From Takifugu bimaculatus (taxonomy: Eukaryota; Chordata; Actinopteri; Tetraodontiformes; Tetraodontidae): a DNA stretch of 64,000 bases. Under the pieces are notes generated by a model, which saw nothing but the letters and a program-made list of their open reading frames with translations, did no database searches and was not told the DNA's origin. The DNA is taken from positions 742,550-806,549 of the forward strand of contig CP034986.1 of assembly GCA_004026145.2 (NCBI GenBank), read 5' to 3'. The stretch's first letter is position 1; each line of letters starts with the position of its first letter. Below are positions 1-12,003 of this stretch, one piece after another. The translations under genes were made by a program, and so were the position numbers.

Positions 1-3000
1 ATCAGTGGCTCAGATTCCAGCGTATCTGAGGACCCACACAGCTCTTGACTTGGGCTTGGTCCAGGATAGAGGGTTCCAAATAGCCTTCTCCTACTCTGGA
101 ACCTGTGTTCTTGTCACATCCATCAGGCTCTATTACAGGAGGTGTCCTGACATCACGGACCAGCTGGTTTCATTCAATGGGACCGGGGCAGGGTCACCTC
201 TGATGGCAGGTTTCTGTGTGAAGGGGGCCATTGAGATCTCCCCCCCTTTCCGAGAGTGCTCCATGGATGGTAGCTGGGGTCCACTGCAGGGGCGCTGTTC
301 TTGTCGGCCTGGCCACCAAGTCATGGGTGGAACCTGCCAAGGTGTGGCAACAAACATATCTCACTTTTTCTAAGCTAATGGTTCATGTATAAGCGCATGA
401 AGGTGCGACTCTGAATATTCAGCCATTTATTGAATCATTTCAATAGTTACCAAGTGAATATTGACCAGATCGTTCTATCTCATCAGCCTGTCACATGGGC
501 TACTACAAACCAGCCAATGATGATGGAGCATGCCGGCTGTGTCCAGCCAATACCAGGACACGTGAAGAAGGGTCAGAGATGTGCACCTGTGTCCAAGGTT
601 TCAGCCGTCTGCCAAGCGATCCCACTGATCTCGGATGCACCAGTAAGAGACATTTGAAGGGAGAGAACGTACTTGACAATGTGTTTGATTTAGGAGTTCA
701 GAATTTGAACCCCCCTGCAGGTAGTTTAAGGAGCGTACTGCACGGCTCTCACTGTGAACATGCACCCATTTCTTCTGTCTCAACCCCCCTAGAGCCTCCC
801 TCTGCCCCCGTCAATCTGAGGACCCACTGGTTCAACGACTCGGTGTTGACACTGAGGTGGGACCCTCCACATGACTGGGGAGGCAGAGAGGAAATGAACT
901 ATCGAGTCCAGTGTGAGCAGGAAGAGGAGGCTGGGGGGCAGTGGGGGCCATGCTCTGATGAGACAGTCATCCTGCCGGATCCAACAGGACTGAACGGCAC
1001 TTCAGTCAACATATCAGGACTGTGTCCTCGGAGCAACTTCAGATTGTCAGTGCAAGCCTGGAACAGCATCTCCACCCTGCAGGGGGCGCCACCTTCATCC
1101 ACCGCCACTGTTACTATTCACAAATGTACACACAGCTCTTCTCAACTCTTTTAAGATTTTAAAAAAATAATTCATTATCTGCTCAGTTTATTCAAAGAGA
1201 GATGGCTGAAGTTTCATCTGTGCTCACGCTGCACCGCTACCAAAATACTTTTCTGGATTTAGAATCTTCTTCCATCTCTCAATAGTTAGCACTGTGTGGC
1301 TAACAAGCATGGTGGAAAGGTTGTCCATTCATGCACAGGCACGATTGACCTCTGCATGAAGGAATTGAAGCTGATCTCTTGAACATCTTGTGTGCTCCAG
1401 GGAAGGTTTCGGGACCGACAACTGTGATTCCAAAGGTCTCAGAAGGTCTCAACATCTCAGAAGTTGCAGACACTGGGGCTCCTCGGCACCAGAGTCTGTC
1501 TTCTGCTAAAGTCGCCCTGGTGGTTTTACTGGTCATCCTTCTGCTCCTGCCTGTGATCCTCACTGTGGCGTTGGCCGTTAACCGGCACAAGCACAGGTAA
1601 AGACCTTTCACCATTAAGACTAATACATAAGGAAGATTCTAAAACTGAACAAGTTGGAGGAGTCTGGGGACTAAAAGTCTCTTTGTTACACCTCCACTTG
1701 TTAGCAACAGCAGAGACACTAGCTTTGGGAACCGAGTCCTCGGGTCCAAATCTGGACACACGCATGGTGACCGCAATGTGGTTTCGGGAACCTTTGCAAA
1801 GGGTTAAGATGCCCAAAGATGAGTTTTTGGCAAAAGCTGGTCAACCCGCAAAAACCGAAAAACTTTCTGAGGGTTTAGTTTTCTTGGCCAACTTCTGACC
1901 CATGCTGACTGAGTCCATGAGGATCTCATCACGTATCCAGCATAATTGCAACCTGAGGGTCTTTAAACAGCTGCGTAGAACATGCTCCAGGGTTCCTGAC
2001 CAGTAAAATAGGGGACATGCCGATCATCCTGCCATGTACCATGACTGCGGGTTTGTTGTGACTCTCCATGAATCAAACCCTGGTCTCTCTACTCTCCACT
2101 ACATTCTCCCATCTTGTCAAAATCCCTGCTTCAATCTAATTACCTAGCAGGTTTTGGTAGAAAATTAAAGTTCTTCTATTTTGTGTTCTTTCTTTTTTGT
2201 TGGGATTTTAAGAATGGCTGTAAAGTATATAGAGGGCTCTTCCTGTCATTTATCTGATAGAGTTTAAACCACAGGTATGAACAGCGACATGGCCTGCTTG
2301 AACTGAACGCGGTAGTTTCTTATCGACGTGCACAGCAGGAGGTGGTTCAACCCCAGCAGCCCAGCAGTAAGTGTTTCAAAGAAGGTCAAAGCTTTCACAT
2401 TTCTTATTTCACTGTCTCAAGATTTTTTCATATGCGACAGAGTGTTTGATTTTAAATGATCCAGGTACACAAAGTAATTATTAGAAGCTTTTCTACAGCC
2501 TGTCCACTTGTTTGCAGGGGTGGAGGGTGTAGCCCAGTTGTTGGAAGGGTTCAGTGACAGACTGCTGATCAGTCTCAAAGATGTCCTGGTAGAGAGAAAC
2601 AAGCTCACACTGGGCAAGGAGCTTGGAAGAGGTCAGTTCATGATGCCACAATAATCTGGTTTTAGCTTTATAAGTGCAGGTGTATTTGTGCCACGACTAA
2701 TACTCCTATTCTGGACAGACCTGTGTTGTTTACCTATACAAACACCTTTTTACCTCTGTATTGCAGGAGATTTAAATACAAAGGTGGCTACTATAGTTAG
2801 AAAATTAGATAAAACTTACAGAAACAAACCAAGAGCAGCTCTCTCAACCTCAAAAGAGCAACTTTCCAGTTACCTGAGACCAACCTGTCGACAAAAATAC
2901 ATATTTATATATATATTTCAATTTAGTTGCAATATATAGAAATATATGTTCCATGTCAGCTCACCTAATAATGCCAATGTTCCCATAGATATTAACAACG

Positions 3001-4294
3001 TTCCAGTTGTCTGCCTCACATCTTTTGTCTTTAAGGGGCGTTTGGTTTGGTCTACGAAGGAGTCTATACACCAGATGAGACTGTGGCCATCAAAGTAGCT
3101 GTGAAGACCACAGGTGTGTGCGTGTGCATGTGCGTGCACAATAAAATGTGTGATGAAATGCCTCTGTCAGAACTCTGCCCTGCTTCTTATGTAAGAGTCA
3201 TTTTATCTCTTCTTTGATCTAGTTGGAATCCACAGCCATCAAGACTTACATGAGTTTCTGAGTGAAGCAGAGCTCATGCAGAATTTTGACCATGAAAATG
3301 TCGTCAAACTCCTCGGTAACATGTTGATTCATTCATTAGTTTCAGTGAGTTTGCAGTGAACCAGAATCACTGCTTGCCTGTTGGAAGTGTGAAAGCTGTC
3401 TTACCACTGTTGTCCTGAAGGTGTCACTCTACAAAGAGAGCAGGACAGTCCTCTGCCTGTCCCTCTGGTAATTCTGCCCTACATGAAACACGGAGACCTG
3501 CGACGCTTCCTCATTGATACGCGCTATGGAGACGTTCCAATGGTGAGTTGCAGGGAGACATTTTATCACAGTGGTTGATTTCCATCACTAAATACTAAAT
3601 ACAGTCCAAAAACTGTGTTAAAAAAAAAGTCCAAAAAAAGTGTTCTTGATGCTCCATTTCGGTGCAATAAATTACTTCATTCAAAGGTATATAGGTTGTT
3701 ATTGGAACATAATAGGTCAATACTCTTAAATGTGTTTGATGGCAGAGGCATAACCTAATAAATAGTTACAATTTTATGTCATCTTTATCATTAATTAGGA
3801 CGTAAATGTCAGTCATGAGACTATTTGAGAACAATGAGGGTGGGTCAGTGTAGAATGAGCCCCTAAGGCTACTTGTTCATGGTTTCGTATTTAAGGTGAC
3901 TTGTCAGAGCTAAACGGAGACATTCATTCTAATATAAATTACAATAATAAATAAAGCCTGAACCTATTTTTAAAAGTTCCTGTGGTGCTCCTCCAGTTTG
4001 TGCCCCATCAGAGTCTCCTACGTTTCATGATCGATATCGCAGCAGGGATGGAATATTTGAGCTCACGGGGCTTCTTGCACAGAGACCTGGCTGCACGAAA
4101 CTGCATGTGAGTCTTTCAGAGAGAGACAGAGAGAGTGTGTGTACATGTTTGTGTGGTGTGTGTGTGTGTGTGTGTGTGTGTGGGGGGGGGGGGGTTCTGG
4201 TAATACTGCCTCTCTGTAATCACTTATTAGTATTCAGGATGACTTTTGTCTGCAGGAAGACGTTAGACATTTAAATAAAGAAGACAGAGGAGAC

Positions 4295-4336
<42 letters not shown>

Positions 4337-5361
4337 GTTGCTGATTGTGTGGAATCTCCAGGCTAGGCGATGACCTCCGGGTGTGTGTGGCCGACTTTGG
4401 CCTGTCTAAGAAAATCTACAGCAGCAACTACTACCGTCAGCATGCAGTTGTGCGTGTGCCGATCAAGTGGATGGCCATGGAGAGTCTATCGGAGTCCATC
4501 TACACCACCAAAAGTGATGTTGTGAGTTGTGTCACTGCTATCAAAATGTGCGTTCTGAGTCGTTGCCGACTGAATTTCTTCTCTGTTTCCGCAGTGGTCA
4601 TTTGGGGTGACCATGTGGGAGATAGTGTCCCGCGGGAGGACTCCCTATCCTGGGGTTCAGAACAGCGAGCTGCTGGACCTGCTACAATCTGGAGACAGAC
4701 TCAAAGTACCCACAGACTGTGATCACAGACTGTCAGTATTATTCACTCACTTGATATTATTTATTTATTTTTTTGCTGATTTGCATGATGCTCTATTGGG
4801 GCCAACAGTGGCCATTTTCAGATGACTCCAGAGATGTTTAATTGGATTCAGGTCAGGGTTCTTGCTAACCCACTAAATAATAGGATTTGGGTTTTTACTG
4901 TGATGTCTTTATCCGAAGATGATCAAGAGAAAGGGACCACCAGACCAGACTAAATATCAAGTACACGACGAAATAATTGCAGACTCACCAAACTATTAGC
5001 TATTTAGCTCATAATTGTGTAATCAGTGTCATGAGATGAGCGTCATAACCACACTTCCCCATCTCCCTGCAGTTATGAAGTGATGAGGAGCTGCTGGGAT
5101 CAAGATCCAGTGCGCAGGCCCAGTTTCAGTGAGCTGCTGCAGACGCTGAAAGGCCTGCTGGCAGAGCTACCAGAGCTGGAGGCCAGTCAGGAGGCCAGCT
5201 ACATGAATCAGGTCCTGGAGGTTTCTGCTGCTACAGCTGCCATCCAGCACACACCTCAGCCTGGAGGAGACAGATGTGAAAACACATACTTCCCCTATCC
5301 TGTTACCACTCCTGCTGATGCAGCAGAGGTGGAGTTGAACCACGAATATGTGAAGTGCTGA
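1..5361 (+). CDS. Chimeric receptor tyrosine kinase: Eph-like ectodomain with TAM-family (Tyro3/Axl/Mer-like) kinase, 5' end outside window
   Basis: Single-pass membrane receptor kinase, truncated by the left edge. Exons: <1-341, 487-642, 793-1125, 1401-1596, 2275-2366, 2518-2631, 3036-3113, 3223-3315, 3421-3542, 3997-4106, 4362-4521, 4595-4731, 5073-5361; all phases agree. The first exon encodes the end of an Eph ligand-binding domain (GFQIAFSYSGTC, IRLYYRRCP) and the first part of the Eph cysteine-rich region; exon 487-642 continues it (GYYKPANDDGACRLCP). Exon 793-1125 is one fibronectin III domain; Eph receptors have two. A leucine/valine-rich membrane helix lies at about 1501-1585. The kinase has GRGAFG, VAIKVAVK, HRDLAARNC, DFGLSKKIY and the TAM-type KWMAMES in place of the Eph RWTAPE. 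The tail has YMNQ, a Grb2-type site at the place of the Axl YVNM, and no SAM domain. Kinase assignment to TAM and ectodomain assignment to Eph are both firm; ligand and biological role are unknown. Confidence 0.9.
4297..4333 (+). repeat. (TG)n microsatellite in receptor kinase intron
   Basis: About 18 TG units ending some 28 bases before the exon that encodes the DFG region. A second TG tract lies at 4156-4181 in the same intron, followed by a run of 13 G. Confidence 0.95.
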
Positions 5362-5487
5362 TGGAGGAGTAGCACCAAAACAGGATGTTTGGAAAAACAA
5401 ACTGACTGTCACACTTGGCAGGTTGCGTCTTGTACTACTGTATCATAAATGTTATCCAGCACATTGAAACATATATTTTACTGTTTG

Positions 5488-5493
5488 ATTAAA
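5488..5493 (+). terminator. Poly(A) signal of the receptor kinase gene
   Basis: ATTAAA about 127 bases after the stop codon, followed by an A-rich stretch. It is the first acceptable signal after the gene and fits a short 3' UTR. Confidence 0.5.
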
Positions 5494-6029
5494 TGCATTT
5501 TAAAAAAAAAAATTGCTAAACCATAAGAGAGTACATCTACCAAGATAGTTTCATGAAGAATATTTTTTGTGAATGGCCGGGTGTGTGTGCGTGTTCACAA
5601 GGAGGCACTATGGGAAGAATGCAAGCTGTCAGAGGCAGTGTGATGCTTTGTGCTGTGGTTTAATAGGAAAAATGTTACCTTGACATGTTCCACCTTGTTG
5701 TTGCACTGTTCTAGTGGAGTTTAGGACTTGGCTGGTCAGCAAAAGGGGGACCATCAAAACATTAGACAGTCGGTCACAATGTTTTTCCTGATCTGTGTCA
5801 GTTGGACTTGGACGTCTGGAACTTGAGCTCTGTTATTAGATACAAATAACATAGATACATTCAACAGATACATTAAACATCTAAATCTAAAGTAGAGATT
5901 CCTAATTATATTTACGATTACATTCTTCTGAAAACCCTATACACCTCTGACCTGCGTGAAAAAGAAAGAAAGACTACAAAAAAACTACAAATCCCGGCAC
6001 TACCACGCATCATGTCTGACCTGCTTCCT

Positions 6030-6130
6030 GAAAACGACACGTCATCCTACGTCAGCTTTTGTCACTACCGCACCTGCGCAGCCATTTTAAGCCGTTTACA
6101 GAGCAAATTGAAAGGAGAAAAAGGTCCACG
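6030..6130 (+). promoter_or_regulatory. Probable core promoter of rab1
   Basis: Two CRE-like elements (ACGTCA around 6038 and TACGTCA around 6049), an NRF1-like CCTGCGCAG at about 6073 and a YY1-like GCCATTTTA at about 6081 are clustered roughly 230-280 bases upstream of the rab1 ATG. This combination is typical of TATA-less housekeeping promoters. The elements are seen directly; promoter function is inferred. Confidence 0.5.
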
Positions 6131-6311
6131 GAGCAAAACAGGCTATGTCCGTCAGACAACAGTGTATATGAAGCAGTAAAGGTTGAACACAGAAAAACGA
6201 CTCGGGGACAGGGAGCAGCAGCCAGACCAGTAGGACCGACACGCCATTGTTTTTGAGTGGAGCAGGAAGGAAGGGTCGAGTCGCAGACAGAAACGCATCC
6301 GGAGCGAAGCT

Positions 6312-9300
6312 ATGAATCCTGAATAGTGAGTTTTAACCGTTTGAAACACTAATACTGTGGGGTTTATAGAGCAGCACGTTATTGTGAGTCTAGGTTAAGT
6401 GTCACCCACTAAAATTCACTTCCAACATCAGCTAGCTGTCTTGCTAAACAGGGCGCGGACAGTCTCGCGAACGTCTTTCGGTAAACGTCAGCTGACGGCC
6501 GGCTCGTGCCTCACCGTGTCTGGCGTGGCTAATAAGTGGACTGCTCGCTGTATAAGACTACACTACCCAGTGTTCATAGCGAAAGGCAACTATTGAGCTG
6601 CCAAAGGTGTGTGTGTGGCTCGCAATTATGTGAAGGTTATGTGAAATATAAGTGACAGACCGCTGTGGTATTTTATTCCTTTGGCTTTTATAAACTGTGC
6701 TAACAGCGGGCTAACGCGATAGCTACCACAGTGTGACCGATGTCTGCCGGCTGAGCTGCGGTGAGAGGAGCGAGGCTGCAGACGTGCCTGTGTCGGGCAG
6801 ATCCCTGTCAAACAAGCTGAACCAACATCCACACCCTTAGCAGATATCCCTGTGTGTTTACACACGTCGTGTAAGCTTGAATCCAGGGGGTGAATATTCC
6901 TCCACTAAGGAAATCCATTAAAACGTTCTATTCTTTCCGGAAATTGGTAACCTTTATCAGGACCATATGTAAAACCTCCCCAGCTTGCACTGACAGATGT
7001 TTAACACCTATGATGGCAGGTGTTGTTTTGACCAATTTTAAGGTGGGGAACTCAAATGTATTTGATAGGTATTAGATCTGATGCCACGGCGATTATCGAA
7101 GACTTGATATGTTATTTTGAATGTCAGGTTAAAATGACTCCAGGAAGTGTGATTTATGGAAATGTGTTTGATATTACTTACAGAATGGGATCATCAACAT
7201 GCTGAAATGTGACCTGGACTGGTTGCAACACTATTTTCAGTTGATCAAATGTCACAATGTGACCTCGGTTTCCCATCACACAAAAATAGCAGTGACATCG
7301 GGCACTTGTCCACATCTGTCATGTGACTTTATTTACCTGTCTGCAATTGGGCGTACAGAGAGCAGGGGGTGACATGCGTTCTCGTTGGAACGTTGGTAAG
7401 TTACACCAGGAAAATAAAGCCACAGATATATTGGCAGGTGTCAGAACTGGACCTCTTAATCTGTTTGTAGATTCCAGAGCAGTCTAGTACTGGCTCACAT
7501 CTTCCTTTATTAACACACACGAACACACAATCATGGCCACACACACTGTTTTGCTGCCACACCACAGAGGGCTTTGGTTGTATTAATCCACTGCAGAAAA
7601 TAATCCCCAATGGCCTGAAAGTTCTTGTGTGCAACCCTTTTCATGGTGTTGTGATCCTCATCAGATGTGTTTTCACACATGCATTGACACGATTGAATGT
7701 GGGTTTGCCTGCTTATTACCACCAGCATCACACACCAGCTCTGATTCTTCTTCTTTCAGTGATTATCTGTTTAAGCTCCTGCTGATTGGGGACTCTGGCG
7801 TAGGAAAGTCCTGCCTGCTGCTGCGCTTCGCAGTAAGTTTTCCTGTTTCTGACACATCTGAGCGTGGTGACCTCAGTCTGAAGCGCTGCTGTTCATGTCT
7901 GCAGGATGACACCTACACTGAGAGCTACATCAGCACCATCGGGGTGGATTTCAAGATCCGCACCATCGAGCTGGACGGGAAGACCATCAAACTGCAGATC
8001 GTAAGTGTGCACGCAAACGCGGCCTTGACCAGTGGGATTGCTCAAAGCGGGCAGCTTTACCACATCGATGAGCGCTTCCCTTTACTCAGGGACATGTGGT
8101 CAAAGCGCTGAAGTGTTGGTGTTCACACATTTCTGAGAGATGAAAGTGCAGCTTTGACTCATGTTTGAGGCCTGAACAAGTGTGATATGGCATTTTATGT
8201 AATGTTTTCTTGTTTATGTTTGTTCCAGTCCACATTTGTAAGGTTCTGTTCAGTTATTTAAAGGTCAGAATTATGCATGTGAAGTAGTTATTCACACAAT
8301 CTCCAACTGTAGCAGAAGGAAAGGCTTAACTAGGTGATTTTCCTTTTTAACAGCATTTGCATTCATGTTTGATTCAACACCAGTGTCTCCAAACTAAAAC
8401 CAACGAACGGGCTCAGGTTTCTGCGGAGCAGGTGGCTAACAGACACCTGGTTCTGAGGGTTCTGCTCTCACAGTGTCCAGTGTCCTCACTGACTGACAGT
8501 CACGGAGCCACGCAGGAGCTAACCTCAGAGGCACGGTTCTACCTGTAGCCCAAAACTGAATCAGAATGACCAACATTTTCAAAATAAGGCCGAATCTCAG
8601 CGTAACGGAGACACCCGCAGGTTCACACCGTTGCTGCTTTGTTACCAGGTGCTTTTCCACGTTGCCTTGAGACTCCTGCCTGTTGGGAGCCGCCAGGCTG
8701 GAAGCTGTTGTATTCTAATCACGTACTGCACTACCGAGGTTGCTGCCCCTGCTTGTCACTTTTTGCTCCTGTATGTCCGTGCCCGTTTTCCTTGTTGTTG
8801 TTAAAACAAGAGCAGCAGCATGAAGAACATTAGAGCCCTGATTTTCAGCAGAAACTTGCCTGATTCTTGCCAGCTGGACACGAGCACATGTTTGCAGTGT
8901 ATTGTTTGACCGTTTCCATGGCTTTTCCCTCTGGTTCTCATTATTTTGATCTGTTTTTGAACTGCTTTCAGTGGGATACTGCAGGTCAGGAGCGGTTTCG
9001 TACCATCACTTCCAGTTACTACCGTGGAGCACACGGCATCATAGTGGTGTATGACGTGACGGATCAGGTGGGTCAGCCTTGGTACTAATAATCTCCTCAG
9101 AAGAGTTTTTTCACTTAGTTTCCAGCTAATCTGAATAACCCACTGAACCTTGTTTGTACAAAATGTTCTAAAAGCTGCGAGATTGAGGAATTGTTGGTTT
9201 GTAGCTGTGTTGGTCCTGACTCTGGTTTTCTTGTTGCCATGGTTCAGGAGTCGTACAACAATGTGAAGCAGTGGCTGCAGGAGATCGACCGCTATGCTAG

Positions 9301-9714
9301 TGAAAATGTTAACAAGCTTCTAGTGGGCAACAAGTGTGACCTCACTACCAAGAAGGTGGTGGACTACACAACAGCCAAGGTGAGATGAGCAGCAGAGCAG
9401 TGCACAGTTGACATGTCCACTGCTAAATATTAACCCCACCCTCAGCAATAAGTAAACAAACAACCAAAGGGTTCGAAAGGTAACCTGTTTTTTCCATTCA
9501 TGGCTTTTGCTTGTGGTAGGAGTTTGCAGACTCTCTGGCCATCCCGTTCTTGGAGACCAGTGCCAAAAATGCCACCAATGTAGAGCAGGCCTTCATGACC
9601 ATGGCGGCTGAGATCAAAAAGCGCATGGGGCCAGGAGCCACAGCTGGGGGCGACAAACCCAACCTTAAGATCGACAGCACCCCCGTCAGGCAGTCTGGAG
9701 GAGGCTGCTGTTAG
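6312..9714 (+). CDS. rab1b: Rab1 small GTPase (rab1b-like)
   Basis: Rab1 recruits tethers for ER-to-Golgi vesicle traffic and acts in early autophagy, cycling between cytosol and ER/cis-Golgi membranes. Six coding exons: 6312-6325, 7760-7832, 7905-8000, 8972-9067, 9248-9379, 9520-9714, together 201 codons, the normal Rab1 length. The first exon gives only MNPE and two bases of the next codon. Seen motifs: P-loop GDSGVGKS, switch I threonine in [25 protein letters not shown], and a C-terminal GGGCC for double geranylgeranylation. Much of the sequence is common to Rab1A and Rab1B. The tail [14 protein letters not shown] and the neighbouring peli3 and rce1 point to the Rab1B lineage, whereas NKCDL and VVDYTTAK resemble human Rab1A. 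Frame intact throughout. Confidence 0.95.
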
Positions 9715-9844
9715 AGGAGCCATCTCCTCGGCCAGTCCCGATGTCACTACAACCATCTCTTCTGTGTCACCGTCCCTCATCTGTGACCCCAGCAGGAGGT
9801 CAGAGGAGGACACTCTACAAACTGATGACAGCCCTTCATTCAGC

Positions 9845-9882
<38 letters not shown>

Positions 9883-11800
9883 TGAGACTTCCAGCAGCCT
9901 GTTAACGGTGATCCCTCATTATCATTTATTCATAAAGAAAGCTCCTCCCGTCTCATCTGTCAGGTGTATTCACACAGAAATGAATGGCTCCAGAAGGTCA
10001 CTAGAGGTCATTGATACATACCAAGAGTTTTGTTTTTGTTTTTTCTCCTGGCGGGGAAGCATTTGTCTCTGTAACTCTTAGCTGTGGTTGCCATATGCAC
10101 TAACCTTTGTCCGGCGGTTTTCTGTGTGAACACGTGCATCCTTGCCACGTCCTTGTGCTGCAGTAACACTAGCTCTCCACACTGTTCAGTGTCAGCCTGT
10201 AAAACCAGCTTTCCCCCCTTCACAAGCATGTTTGGCTTCCCCCATGAAGCTGCTTACAGTCACTGACCAGTGGCAGAGCTAACAGGTCTGACTGCAGGAA
10301 GCTTCAATTCATCAACCTTTTAAATTAAATGGAAATTCCCTAATTGCATTTATCTTTAACCTCGTCAGCGTGAATATTTTCTAATTACTGACAAAGTGTG
10401 GTTGCAGCAGTGGTGAATTCATATTTTAGTGACACAATTGTGTGTTAGAGTAAGAGGGAGTATGTAGCATGATGCTAAAGTACCTGCTGAAACTCCTGGA
10501 CATGCATGGAAGTAATGAGGAGGAGTTTCAACCATCTTCTTCACGTTTCCTTTATTTTAACTGTTTTTATTGATGGTTGTGCGGGTAGATTCATGCTGGA
10601 AGGGGCATGTTGTATGTTGAAGGGGCGGCCCTTCGACCTGATTGTCCTGATCCTGGTTGTCCTGTTGATGTGTTTAGTGGACTTTGTTCCACTTAAAGCC
10701 GCCGATTCAGTGGTTAGCGTGTGGGTCAGTGAAGATGTCTCTGACAGAGTCGCAGTTTAAGCTTCACTGGGATTACTGGGCCTTTATTTTGGTTTTGGTT
10801 TTAACCCCAAAGTCCTCTTAAATGAATGTTTAACAAATTGTGTTGAAGCTGAAATATTAGCATGTTAAATTCCAACGTTGCTTTACTAATGTTACAATTA
10901 GAAAGTGATTCAGTTTTTAAAAATGTGAAAAGGTGGGCTGGGCTGGGCTGCCCTGGCCTTGTGTGTGAGTGTGTGTGTGTGTGTGTGTGAGTGTGATGGT
11001 AGAGGTGAAGCTGTTTCCTCTGAGTCAGCTCTGTCAACAGCATCATCCTCCCTGAACAGACATGTTAGCAAGGAGAATCCGAGCAGACACCGACCGAGAA
11101 CATGGCGTCCATGAACCATCACAAGCCTGAAATGAACTGTCTGTGGTGCAGAGGGGCGGGGCTTGCATGTGGCGACGGGGTCATCACTGACATCTGTAAA
11201 GTTGCTAACATGCCTGGCTTGAATTCTCAGAGCTGTCCACTAGATGCTGTGTCTTTGCCATTCTGACCACCTGTACCATGTTGGGGGGCATGTGGGAGAC
11301 CGGGGACTGATTGGTCTCAGTTTGCAGACCGGATATGAACTCCCATCTCTCCCTTCCTGCCAATCGTGTTACTGCAGTGTGATGAATTCGTCCCACCCCC
11401 CATGCACTATCTCACACACATCCAAAATTCAGGGTCAACAATGTCTTAGGCGGTCCTAAAGCATCACAGATTTTAGCTCCTCCCACTCCCCGTACACTGG
11501 CTGCGTTAGCGTTGGAACCCCATCAGTCTCTGTAGAGTTGATGCAGAACACGTTCTGCACTTTGATAGATTTGATATTTTGCTTATGACACTGTATTATA
11601 CACGTATGTAATTCTGCCCTGCGTCGCCTCGCCTGTGGAGGGCAGGGCTGATTGTGATTCTTGTTTTCTATAGCTTTGTTTCCATGTTGTCTGTCATGAA
11701 GAAGCTCCTGGTTGTTTGTTAATAAAAACAAGAACTCACCTTCACGTTGATCTTCTCTGTGTTCTGGACATATTCTAAATAAATGTACGGTAATAAAAGT
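9715..11800 (+). other. rab1 3' UTR region
   Basis: About 2 kb with no credible coding frame. It holds a compound (TG)n(AG)n repeat at about 9846-9880, a (TG)n tract around 10967-10989, and AATAAA signals at 11721, 11778 and 11792. The last of these lie only about 120 bases from the opposing peli3 signal. A long 3' UTR is inferred from the absence of an earlier strong signal; its true end is not proven. Confidence 0.5.
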
Positions 11801-11917
11801 CTGACGGTGTCGACACATTTGGTTTGAAAAGTCCTCAAACAGTGTTTGATACGGACTAACGGGAGAACCTACAACCACAGGCTACAAAAGATCAGCCGAC
11901 ATTCTTCAGCCCACACG

Positions 11918-11923
11918 TTTATT
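11918..11923 (-). terminator. Poly(A) signal of peli3
   Basis: TTTATT on the plus strand reads AATAAA on the minus strand, about 80 bases beyond the peli3 stop codon. The rab1 transcript ends from the other side within about 120-200 bases. Confidence 0.6.
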
Positions 11924-12003
11924 TACATGTTCTCTATACACCTCGTACAGCCTTCGCTATTGCACCGAGCGTCCACACCAGCTGCCGGAGTCCGCTTCCA
12001 GCC

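Noticed and set aside
1..5361. Ordinary Eph receptor or ordinary TAM receptor
   Set aside because: The kinase lacks Eph hallmarks and the ectodomain lacks Ig domains; only the mixed assignment explains both halves.
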